A stretch of 52,106 nucleotides of DNA from Alphaproteobacteria bacterium. GTDB taxonomy: Bacteria > Pseudomonadota > Alphaproteobacteria > Rickettsiales > SXRF01. The notes beneath the pieces were generated by a model. That model did no database searches. It saw only the letters and a list, made by a program, of their open reading frames with translations, and was not told the DNA's origin. Where the stretch lies: positions 1-52,106 of the forward strand of contig JAGVLW010000081.1 in NCBI GenBank assembly GCA_020054105.1, read 5' to 3'. The position numbers and the translations under genes were made by a program. Below are positions 16,425-24,053 of this stretch, piece after piece (the stretch's first letter is position 1; each line of letters starts with the position of its first letter).

Positions 16425-18764
16425 TTGTCTTACTATGGGGCAACGACCTGGATCCATCTCATAGATCTGTTTGCTGCTATGCTTGAGTCTTTTTTCATTT
16501 ACGGCGCGTTGCCCGACAATGTCGAAAAAGGCGTGTATCAGCTACCGCTGGTGCTGTTGTCCTATGTCGTGGCGAGCTTTGCATCCTATACGGCGCTCGC
16601 ACTCGCCCAGCAATTAGTCAATAGCAAGAGCCTCGCGGAAAAACGCCTCTTTCATTGGGGCGGGGCGTTTGCGATGGGCGCCGGCATCTGGTCGATGCAT
16701 TTCATCGGCATGCTCTCTTATAAGATGCGCATGGTGGTGGAATACGATCCCGGCCTCACCCTGCTTTCCATGTTCATCGCCATTCTCGTCGCTTACGGCG
16801 TGCTGGCGATCGTCGCCGGACAAAAACTGTCGGCCTGGCATATATTGATCGGCGGCGTGCTGCTGGGGCTGGGCATTTGCGCCATGCATTATACCGGCAT
16901 GGCCGCCATGGAAATGGACGCCGACCTGCGCTACGTCGGCGACATTTTCCTGCTGTCGGTGGCCATCGCCATCGCCGCCTCCGCCGCCGCCTTGTGGATG
17001 GCCTTCAAGCTCGCCCGCTCCAGCAGCGGCTACCGCTACCTGTTCCAGCTTGCCGCCGCGCTGGTGATGGGCGCAGGCATCTGCGGCATGCATTACACCG
17101 GCATGTGGGCGTCGGTGATGATTCCCTATGCCGATTGCCGCTACGACCCCAACCAGAATTTCGACATGCTGGCACTTTCCATCGCCGGCATCACCGGCCT
17201 CATCTTGGCGCTGGCGCTGGCGGCGGGGATTTATAAGAAGACGCGCATCGAGCTGCAGCTCCAGCACAGCGAAAGCAAGCTGCGCGCCATGATCGACAAC
17301 GCGCAGGACGCCGTCATCGGCATGGACGAGCAGGGCCGCGTCACCGAATGGAACAAGCAGGCCGAAGCTATTTTCGGCTGGTCGCACGAGGAAGCGGTCG
17401 GCACGCAGATGGCGGCGATGATTATCCCGCCCGAATACCGCCAGGCGCACCACCAGGGCTTGCAACGCTTCCTAAGCGGCGGCGAGAGCACCATCATGGG
17501 CCGGCGCATCGAATTGCCGGCGCTCAATAAATGGGGCAAGGTCCTTTCCGTCGAGCTGACGGTAACGGCGCAGAAGCTGCAGCAGCATTATCAATTCACC
17601 GCCTTCATCCGCGACATCAGCGACCGCAAGCGCAGCGAAGAGATGATGGAATTGCTGGCATCCATCGTCCAGTCTTCCGACGACAGCATCATCAGCAACA
17701 CGATGGATGGCTTCATCACCTCGTGGAATAGCGGCGCCGTACAGTTATTCGGCTACAGCGCCGCCGAGGCTGTCGGCCAGCATATCAGCCTCATCATCCC
17801 GTCGGAGCGTTGGGCCGAAGAGCAGCAGATCCTCGCCCAGCTGCGCACCGGCAAGAGCCTGGATCATTCCGAGACCGTGCGGCTGCATAAGGACGGCCGC
17901 CGCATCGACGTGTCGCTGACCGTATCGCCGATTTACGACGCGTCGGGGCTGATCACCGGCGTGTCGAAAGTGGCGCGCGACATCACCAAGCGCAAGCAGA
18001 CCGAAGATCGCCTAAAAACCTCCTTAAACGAGGTGATTATCGCAAAAAAAACGGCGGAAACCGCACTCAAGGACGCGCAGATAGAACGCGAGAAGGCCGA
18101 GCTCGCCAACCGCGCCAAAACCGAGTTCCTCGCCAATATGAGCCACGAGATACGCACGCCGCTGAGCACCATCATCGGCACCAGCGAGCTGCTCGCCCAT
18201 ACGCCGCTCGATGCCAAGCAGAAAGAATATGCCGGCGCGCTCAACACCGCCGGCGACATGCTGCTGGGGCTCATCAACAACATCCTCGACCTCTCCAAGA
18301 TCGAGGCCGGCGAATTCAACCTGCTGACCTTGCCCATCGTCGTGCGCGCGCTGGTGGAGGAAATCGCCCAGATCATGGCCGAGCTCGCCCAGGCTAATCA
18401 TGTAACGCTCGAGGTGGTGTGCGCCGACGACGTGCCGCTGGCCATCCTCGGCGACCCGCTGCGCCTCAAGCAGGTCGTGCTCAACCTGACCAGCAATGCC
18501 GTCAAGTTCTGCACCAACGGCAAGGTGACGATCAAGGTGGAAAGCATCGCGCGCTCGAAGAACACGGCGACGCTGCGCTTTTCCATCGAAGATACCGGCG
18601 CCGGCATTCCCGCCGATAAGCTCGGTTTTATTTTCGAGAAATTCACCCAGCTCGACGATTTTTCCACGAAAAAATATGCCGGCACCGGGCTGGGCCTTGC
18701 CATCTGCAAGCGGCTGGTGGAGATGATGGGCGGCAAGATCAATGTCAGCAGCACCGTCGGCTAG
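16425..18764 (+). CDS. MHYT-PAS-PAS histidine kinase, interrupted by amber codon
   Basis: Membrane kinase of up to 779 residues. The N-terminal MHYT sensor has three membrane repeats with SMHFIGM, AMHYTGM and GMHYTGM, metal-binding motifs thought to sense small diatomic ligands. Two PAS domains follow (about 290-410 and 415-530), then H-box [15 protein letters not shown]-box NLTSNAVKF, G1 EDTGAGIP and G2 GTGLGLAIC. The frame stops at TAG (18762-18764), inside the conserved G-x-GS-x-F segment, and continues open to 19640. The TTG at 16425 or the ATG at 16479 could be the start; neither has a clear ribosome site. Confidence 0.85.
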   Translation: MSYYGATTWIHLIDLFAAMLESFFIYGALPDNVEKGVYQLPLVLLSYVVASFASYTALALAQQLVNSKSLAEKRLFHWGGAFAMGAGIWSMHFIGMLSYKMRMVVEYDPGLTLLSMFIAILVAYGVLAIVAGQKLSAWHILIGGVLLGLGICAMHYTGMAAMEMDADLRYVGDIFLLSVAIAIAASAAALWMAFKLARSSSGYRYLFQLAAALVMGAGICGMHYTGMWASVMIPYADCRYDPNQNFDMLALSIAGITGLILALALAAGIYKKTRIELQLQHSESKLRAMIDNAQDAVIGMDEQGRVTEWNKQAEAIFGWSHEEAVGTQMAAMIIPPEYRQAHHQGLQRFLSGGESTIMGRRIELPALNKWGKVLSVELTVTAQKLQQHYQFTAFIRDISDRKRSEEMMELLASIVQSSDDSIISNTMDGFITSWNSGAVQLFGYSAAEAVGQHISLIIPSERWAEEQQILAQLRTGKSLDHSETVRLHKDGRRIDVSLTVSPIYDASGLITGVSKVARDITKRKQTEDRLKTSLNEVIIAKKTAETALKDAQIEREKAELANRAKTEFLANMSHEIRTPLSTIIGTSELLAHTPLDAKQKEYAGALNTAGDMLLGLINNILDLSKIEAGEFNLLTLPIVVRALVEEIAQIMAELAQANHVTLEVVCADDVPLAILGDPLRLKQVVLNLTSNAVKFCTNGKVTIKVESIARSKNTATLRFSIEDTGAGIPADKLGFIFEKFTQLDDFSTKKYAGTGLGLAICKRLVEMMGGKINVSSTVG

Positions 18765-19640
18765 GGATCGGTCTTTTCGTTCGACATCGCTTTTGCTATC
18801 GACAGCGATGCGGTCGTGGACGACGCTTCGCTGCGCACATTGTTCAAAGCCAAGCGCGTGCTCGTCGTCGATCCTTCCGTTTATACCCAGCGCGCCATGT
18901 CGGAATTCCTCGAGCCGCTGGGCATCGGCTGCAACACGGTGGCCTCGGTGGCGGTGGGGCTGGCGCGGATGGTGCAGCACCCACAGGCCTACCATCTGCT
19001 GTTCATCGACCAGGCGCTGCCGGAAATGGCCGCCGGCGAAATCACCCGCACGCTGCGCGCCTTCACCAATCTTGCCAAGCTTCCGATCGTGCTTCTGGCG
19101 TCGCAGATAACGGCTACGCTCCCAACCTATATTCAAAAAGCCGGCTTTGCCGGGCATCTCGTCAAGCCGATCAGCTCGTCGGCGCTGCTTAATATGCTCA
19201 CCAGCCTGCTGCGGGCGGACACCCTGCCCTTGCCGAAAACGACGGCCGATAAAGACCCGCCGGAGTTCCACTTCAAGGGCAAAATATTGCTGGTGGAGGA
19301 TTACCTGCCCAACCAGAAGATGGCCAGATACATGCTCGAGGAAATGGGCTGCGACGTGGACGTGGCCGCCAGCGGCGAGGAAGCGTTGGAGCAGTTGCAG
19401 GCGCATCGCTACGATGTGGTGCTGATGGATTGCCAGATGCCGGAGATGGACGGGTTCCAGGCCACCGCCGAAATCCGCAAGCATGATTACGGACAGGGTA
19501 TCATTATCATCGCCATGACCGCCAATGCGTTGCAGGGCGACCGAGAAAAATGCCTGCAGGCCGGCATGAACGACTATATCGGAAAGCCCGTGCGCTTTGA
19601 GGATCTGGGCCGGTTGCTGAGCAAATACCTTACAGGATAA
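18765..19640 (+). pseudogene. Severed C-terminal tandem-receiver part of the MHYT kinase
   Basis: Same frame as the kinase, directly after its TAG. It completes the ATPase domain (GSVFSFDI) and then encodes two receivers: one with LVVDPS and Asp in LFIDQALPE, the other with LLVEDY, Asp in VVLMDCQMPEMDG, and Lys in IGKPV. A GTG at 18816 could restart translation but has no visible ribosome site. Without readthrough the receivers are lost, so I call it a remnant of a 1071-residue hybrid kinase. It overlaps the convergent pyruvyltransferase end by 11 bp. Confidence 0.75.
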
Positions 19641-20424
19641 ATGTTTTTCTAAGCGGAAAGGGCGCAGCCTTCAGCAACGGCGCCGTGTCGATGCGCGGGG
19701 TAAGGGTAAAATACGGCTCGCAGCGCGCGATGAGCGTTGCCGTGTCCGGCAGATCGGCCACATCGACCACGCCCGGCGCGACAAGCCCCACCGCTTCGAA
19801 ATGATCGTGGTATTTCATGCCGTCCCCGCCGATCGGTCCGCCAAACGTGACCCAGGCGGCAGGCACGCCGTACGCATGGGCGATGATGATGCCGTGCAGT
19901 GAGCTGGAGATGACGCAGCTGGCGCCGGCAATCTGATCGATAACGGCTTCCGGCGCGTCAAGCACATCGATCAGCGTCACGGTTTCTGACGCCGCGTCCG
20001 GCGCATAGCGGTGAAAGACCGTATCCTGATCGACATAATGCGGAATCAACGCCGGCCTGCCGCCGGATATGGGCTTTGGCTTATACACCATCGGCAGCAG
20101 CAAGGCCGGATCGCCATAGACTTTTGGCACTTTAAGGCCACATTCAACGGCACGCTTGCGGGAACGCGGGCCGCGCACCGCCGCAATCTTCATCGCCGGA
20201 TTCACGCAATCGGTCTGGCTTGCCAGGCCGGGGCCCCAGGCGATGCAGGACTCGTTGCACCAATTGAGGATGCTGCCGATGGCAACGATTTTCGTATGCA
20301 CCGATTCGATGGGGGTAAATACCAGCCGGTCGGCGCATAGGCGCGACAGCAGGAAATGATTTAGATTATCGCCGACATTGGCGCTGGTCAGCCAGAAGGC
20401 GCGGGTGAGCTTAAGTTCTTGCAT
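19630..20424 (-). CDS. Polysaccharide pyruvyl transferase family protein
   Basis: 264 residues. The fold shows the N-terminal NVGDNLNHFLL, the central VYGDPALLLP segment, and the C-terminal SSSLHGIIIAHAYGVPAAW box, hallmarks of PS_pyruv_trans enzymes (CsaB/ExoV-like). These move a pyruvate from phosphoenolpyruvate onto sugars as a ketal, adding negative charge to a glycan. Last gene of the minus-strand polysaccharide operon; its start overlaps the FkbM gene by 14 bp. Shorter than the common ~350-residue members. Confidence 0.85.
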   Translation of the reverse strand: MQELKLTRAFWLTSANVGDNLNHFLLSRLCADRLVFTPIESVHTKIVAIGSILNWCNESCIAWGPGLASQTDCVNPAMKIAAVRGPRSRKRAVECGLKVPKVYGDPALLLPMVYKPKPISGGRPALIPHYVDQDTVFHRYAPDAASETVTLIDVLDAPEAVIDQIAGASCVISSSLHGIIIAHAYGVPAAWVTFGGPIGGDGMKYHDHFEAVGLVAPGVVDVADLPDTATLIARCEPYFTLTPRIDTAPLLKAAPFPLRKTFIL

Positions 20425-21010
20425 AGATTAGATTCTCACCGTTTTCGAGAAGCTTCTGCATGGCAAAGCGGGCAAAATACGCTTCATATTGTTGCTTATT
20501 CTGCGAATTCCATTCCACGCACATCAGCTGGCAATCCAGGGCGACCGGGTCGATCTGCTCGAGAATCTCGAAGACATTGCCTTCCGTGTCGATGTTGATG
20601 AAATCGAACGTGCGGTACATGCAGCGGTTAATCAGCGTCGGCACGTCGACCATCTCCACCTGCAGCAACTCGAATTTCACGCCGAGGCCCTTTTCCCAGC
20701 GCACCGTTTCTTCCTTGATCGTCGTCGATACCGCGTCGCCGCAGGCATTGTAAAAATCGACGACGCCGTTTTTGGCGCCGATGCACAGCGGCAGCAGCTG
20801 GATTTTCTCGTCCTGGCCGTACGCCTTCTCGAAGGCCGGCTTGAGGGTGGGCGACGGCTCGACGAACACGCCCTTGAAGCCTTTCTCGTAAAGCGCCCGC
20901 GTATTGGAAAACTTGAAAGGGTTATAGGCGCCGATATCGAGGAACGTCCCGGTGCTCGATCCCTTGAAAAATTTTACTATGATTTCTTCTTCGTTATTCT
21001 GACTGTACAT
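20411..21010 (-). CDS. FkbM family methyltransferase
   Basis: 199 residues, SAM-dependent. It has the FkbM pattern GTFLDIGAYNPFKFSNT at the SAM site, GVFVEPSP, and the later DFINIDTEGNVFEIL segment. Enzymes of this type methylate hydroxyls of sugars or other small molecules. Overlaps the pyruvyltransferase gene by 14 bp and starts 8 bp after the next FkbM gene, so it is in the same operon. AAGGGCGG precedes the ATG. Confidence 0.87.
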   Translation of the reverse strand: MYSQNNEEEIIVKFFKGSSTGTFLDIGAYNPFKFSNTRALYEKGFKGVFVEPSPTLKPAFEKAYGQDEKIQLLPLCIGAKNGVVDFYNACGDAVSTTIKEETVRWEKGLGVKFELLQVEMVDVPTLINRCMYRTFDFINIDTEGNVFEILEQIDPVALDCQLMCVEWNSQNKQQYEAYFARFAMQKLLENGENLIYART

Positions 21011-21018
21011 AACCGCCC

Positions 21019-21915
21019 TTAAAATTTTACGTTGCTATAGACGCCCATTTGCTCCAACTCCTCACGCCGCACGAACAGGAAATCATAATCGATGAAAATG
21101 GAATCGCGAACGCCGAAATTATTGCAGGTATGCACCAAGGCGAACCCGGCCTTTTCCAGGCGCGTGCATAATTCACCCATAGAGGCCTGCGCCTGGTAAA
21201 GCGGGATCGACGACATTTCGACCTGCAAAAGCTTTACCCGCGAAAGATAGTCCCCGCACGAATCGAGCACCTGGCTTTCGAAGCCCTGCACGTCGAGCTT
21301 GAGCATGACGCGCCTGGCCGGGTCGGCGAGAATTTCGCCAAACAGCTCGTCGACGCGGTGCACGACGATTTCTTCGGTATCTCCCAGCGCGCAGTCGGGT
21401 GCGAAACGCAGCAGATTTTCCGTCTGCGCCAGCAGCGACGACGTGCCGCCATGCCCCTTGCCGACATTGATGACGGATTTGCCCGGCACATCGCCCAGGG
21501 CGGCATGATAGGCCTTCCAGCCCGGATAATGATTCAGCCAGCCGGCCAATACATCGTAATATTTTTTCACCGGCTCGAAGGAATGCATCTCGCCCTTATA
21601 GCCGCCATAGCCGTAGAGCGTGCTGGCAAACTGGCCGGAATGCGCGCCGGCGTCAATCACGAAATTGACGCCAAACAGCCGCGTGAGATTGCCCACATGC
21701 GCCAGGAACGCATAGGCGGCCACCCGGCTATTGACGACGGAAAGCGCGCCTTGGGGCAATTTGGTCAACAAATCCGCCAGTTGATTGCCAAAAGCGCCGG
21801 GATCCTTAGTATGCGCGAAAGCCGCTTCGATGTTTTTAATGCCGATAAGCTGCGCAAGCGGCAAATAGGCCTTGTACCATACCAACTTCAGTATTTTTTT
21901 AAGCGCGATCTTCAT
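21019..21915 (-). CDS. FkbM family methyltransferase
   Basis: 298 residues from the ATG at 21915; the frame is open further upstream but that part is antisense noise over the preceding gene. SAM-binding NFVIDAGAHSGQFAS, then SFEPVKKYYDVL, the Rossmann end MLKLDVQGFESQVLDSC and the downstream LLQVEMSSIPLY are FkbM hallmarks. The N-terminal 75 residues are a helical extension. It overlaps the sulfotransferase-like gene by 17 bp. Second methyltransferase of the locus, so two methylation sites on the glycan are likely. Confidence 0.87.
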   Translation of the reverse strand: MKIALKKILKLVWYKAYLPLAQLIGIKNIEAAFAHTKDPGAFGNQLADLLTKLPQGALSVVNSRVAAYAFLAHVGNLTRLFGVNFVIDAGAHSGQFASTLYGYGGYKGEMHSFEPVKKYYDVLAGWLNHYPGWKAYHAALGDVPGKSVINVGKGHGGTSSLLAQTENLLRFAPDCALGDTEEIVVHRVDELFGEILADPARRVMLKLDVQGFESQVLDSCGDYLSRVKLLQVEMSSIPLYQAQASMGELCTRLEKAGFALVHTCNNFGVRDSIFIDYDFLFVRREELEQMGVYSNVKF

Positions 21916-22534
21916 ATGACGCAGAACCGGGTTGCATATCGGCGTGGGAATCCGAGAGGTAGGGATAGACAAATTCCTGGTTGAAGGGCCGGTTGGTGAA
22001 GAAAGACGGCAGGCGCTGGCAATGGTCGAACCAGCGCCCATGCCGGGCACGAAGCTTGTCGCGCTTTTCCGCCGGGAGGTTTGCATAGTCGCTGGTGCGT
22101 TTCGCGAAGGGAATTTTCTGGATGTATTCCACCCCGGCCCATTCCCGCATCGCCTCCAGCTTATCGGCAAGCGCCTCGTATTTAACGAACAGCCCCGTGC
22201 CGGCATTCGTGTAGTAGGAATTGAAATGATGCCCGAACATGAAACAATCCGTTTCGAGATCGAGGTAATGATCCAGCCCTTTGCACCCGTGGGCACGGAA
22301 ATAATTGACATCGCCCTGCAACAGCCCGACGGCGTTGACGTTGTTCAGGTAGCCTCTTTTTTCAAACGACAGCAACACGTCGTAGGGATTAGCGAATACA
22401 TAGACGAATTTTACCCCCTGCCCCAACACCGAGATGCGCTGGTGCGGATTATGCACGGTCGGGTCATGCCAGTTCAGCAAATGCTTTAAGTAGGTATAGC
22501 CGGAACCGCCGCAACTATAGAGATAGGTTTTCAT
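21899..22534 (-). CDS. Sulfotransferase-like protein
   Basis: 211 residues. The N-terminal YLYSCGGSGYTYLKHLL is a 5'-phosphosulfate-binding-like P-loop, and FVYVFANPYDVLLSFEKRGY resembles the 3'-phosphate motif of PAPS-dependent sulfotransferases. The protein is a little short, and the PxxR core is not typical, so the true donor is unproven. Overlaps the exporter ATPase by 4 bp and the FkbM by 17 bp. Sulfation of the exported polysaccharide is the natural inference. A second sulfotransferase lies at 32555. Confidence 0.6.
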   Translation of the reverse strand: MKTYLYSCGGSGYTYLKHLLNWHDPTVHNPHQRISVLGQGVKFVYVFANPYDVLLSFEKRGYLNNVNAVGLLQGDVNYFRAHGCKGLDHYLDLETDCFMFGHHFNSYYTNAGTGLFVKYEALADKLEAMREWAGVEYIQKIPFAKRTSDYANLPAEKRDKLRARHGRWFDHCQRLPSFFTNRPFNQEFVYPYLSDSHADMQPGSASYEDRA

Positions 22535-23283
22535 GCGCTGGCCTTATTTAATACGATGTAACGCTCGATCACTTCGTCGATATTACCGTAGCATTCCATC
22601 TTGCCTTTGTTGAGCAGCAGCGCCTTGGTGCAATATTGCCGCATCAGGACGAATGAATGCGTAGCCAGCACAAAACATTTGGCATCCTCGACCATCTTGA
22701 GAACACGCTTGTTGAGTTTTTCGTGAAAGCTCGCATCGCCGGCGCCCAGCGCCTCATCGAACAGCAGATTCTCGGCCTCGTAATGAATCGCCACCGACAC
22801 CATCAAGCGCGCCAGCATACCTGACGAATAGGTATGCACCGGCATATAGATAAATTCGTCGAGTTCGGTGAATGCAATGATTTCCGGGATTTTTTCCTTA
22901 ATCTCGTCTATGTTGCGCGTATAATAAAATGACATGTTGTGGATGTTGCGCAACCCCGACGCATTGGGGTCCAGCCCGGCGCTGATGTTGAAAAAACCCC
23001 GCGATTCCCCCTTCACCGTAAGGCTGCCGGACGTAGGCGCATAAATCCCGGCGATGGTTTTAAGCAAGGTGGTTTTCCCGGCGCCGTTGAGGCCGATAAT
23101 GCCGACGCGCTCGCCCCGCTCGACGGTCATGCTGATATTCTGCAATGCGTTTACATGGATGATGCCGCTGGACTCGACCGAAGAACGCCCCTGCGCCCGA
23201 GTCGAGATATAGCCGCGCAGCGAGCGCAGCGCATCGTTATAGAATACCGGAAAGCTGACATTTACCGCTTCGAGTCGGATCAT
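22531..23283 (-). CDS. Polysaccharide ABC exporter, ATP-binding subunit
   Basis: 250 residues, of the KpsT/Wzt/TagH class. Walker A GLNGAGKTT, signature YSSGM (a short ABC signature as usual in this class), Walker B NLLFDEALGAGD and the H-loop VLATHS are all present. It lacks the long C-terminal carbohydrate-binding domain of Wzt, so chain-end recognition is not built in. Powers export of a lipid-linked glycan with the permease encoded upstream (8-bp gap). Confidence 0.93.
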   Translation of the reverse strand: MIRLEAVNVSFPVFYNDALRSLRGYISTRAQGRSSVESSGIIHVNALQNISMTVERGERVGIIGLNGAGKTTLLKTIAGIYAPTSGSLTVKGESRGFFNISAGLDPNASGLRNIHNMSFYYTRNIDEIKEKIPEIIAFTELDEFIYMPVHTYSSGMLARLMVSVAIHYEAENLLFDEALGAGDASFHEKLNKRVLKMVEDAKCFVLATHSFVLMRQYCTKALLLNKGKMECYGNIDEVIERYIVLNKASA

Positions 23284-23291
23284 GATGTGCC

Positions 23292-24053
23292 TTACGCCCA
23301 GTACACAAGGTGTTTTTCATAGCGGCGGCTCACCAGCAGCTGCAAGACAAAGGTAACGGCAAGCATGGAGGCGATGACGTACAGGTTAGCAAAGGTCGGT
23401 ACTTCTCCAAGCAGCGGCGGGCGCATAAAATCGATCAGATGGGCGAAGGGATTAAACGCGATCAGATACCAGTATTCCGCCGGCAGACTCTTTGCCTTCC
23501 AAATGATCGGCGTCACCAGGAAAAAGAGGTAGACGAGATTGCCGCATGCCGGCGGAAAGTCTCTGAAACGCGCGCCGATATAGGCAAGCAGGATGCCTAC
23601 TTGCATCATCAGCAATATGGCGGTCAGGTATGTCGGCACAATCAGCAGGTGCGCCCAGGCAAGCGTTTTCCCGCACAGGAGAAATACGATTAAATGCGCG
23701 GCCGTGGCATACATGAGCACGATGCCGTAGCGGATCACCATCTGCGCCAGGAACACCCAGGCGGGAAAGCGGAAATTCTGAATGATCGGGGCGTTGGATA
23801 CGAATGCGCGCGTGCTTTCGTTGAACGATCCCGAGATGAAATTCCAAACGATGACGCCGGCGGAAATATAGGGGAAAAACTCGCGTATGTCCTGCTTGAA
23901 CAATATCCCCCACACGAAGGCGATGCCGGCGATATTGACGAACTGGCTGAGCACGATCCAGAAATAGCCCAGCGACGAGCGCGCATGCTGCTTGCGCAGA
24001 TCCTCGAAGGCAAAATGACGGATATAGCGCAGCCACTCAAGAAATGCCTTCAT
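23292..24053 (-). CDS. Polysaccharide ABC exporter, permease subunit (ABC-2)
   Basis: 253 residues, six predicted membrane helices after a short amphipathic N-terminus. Family features: the RHFAFEDLRKQHARSSLGYFWIVL entry region, LVTPIIWKAKSLP, and FNPFAHLIDFMRPPLLGE in the TagG/Wzm/KpsM style. Forms the inner-membrane channel for the glycan. Overlaps the glycosyltransferase by 4 bp and precedes the ATPase gene, so exporter assembly is translationally coupled to synthesis. Confidence 0.92.
   Translation of the reverse strand: MKAFLEWLRYIRHFAFEDLRKQHARSSLGYFWIVLSQFVNIAGIAFVWGILFKQDIREFFPYISAGVIVWNFISGSFNESTRAFVSNAPIIQNFRFPAWVFLAQMVIRYGIVLMYATAAHLIVFLLCGKTLAWAHLLIVPTYLTAILLMMQVGILLAYIGARFRDFPPACGNLVYLFFLVTPIIWKAKSLPAEYWYLIAFNPFAHLIDFMRPPLLGEVPTFANLYVIASMLAVTFVLQLLVSRRYEKHLVYWA

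Noticed and set aside
18024..19484. 486-codon minus-strand ORF opposite the kinase
   Set aside because: Shadow in GC-rich coding DNA; His/Gly/Arg-rich with no family features, while the plus strand carries kinase and receiver motifs.
21916..22311. Upstream extension of the second FkbM gene
   Set aside because: That stretch is covered by the sulfotransferase-like gene in another frame, and the FkbM fold starts at 21915.
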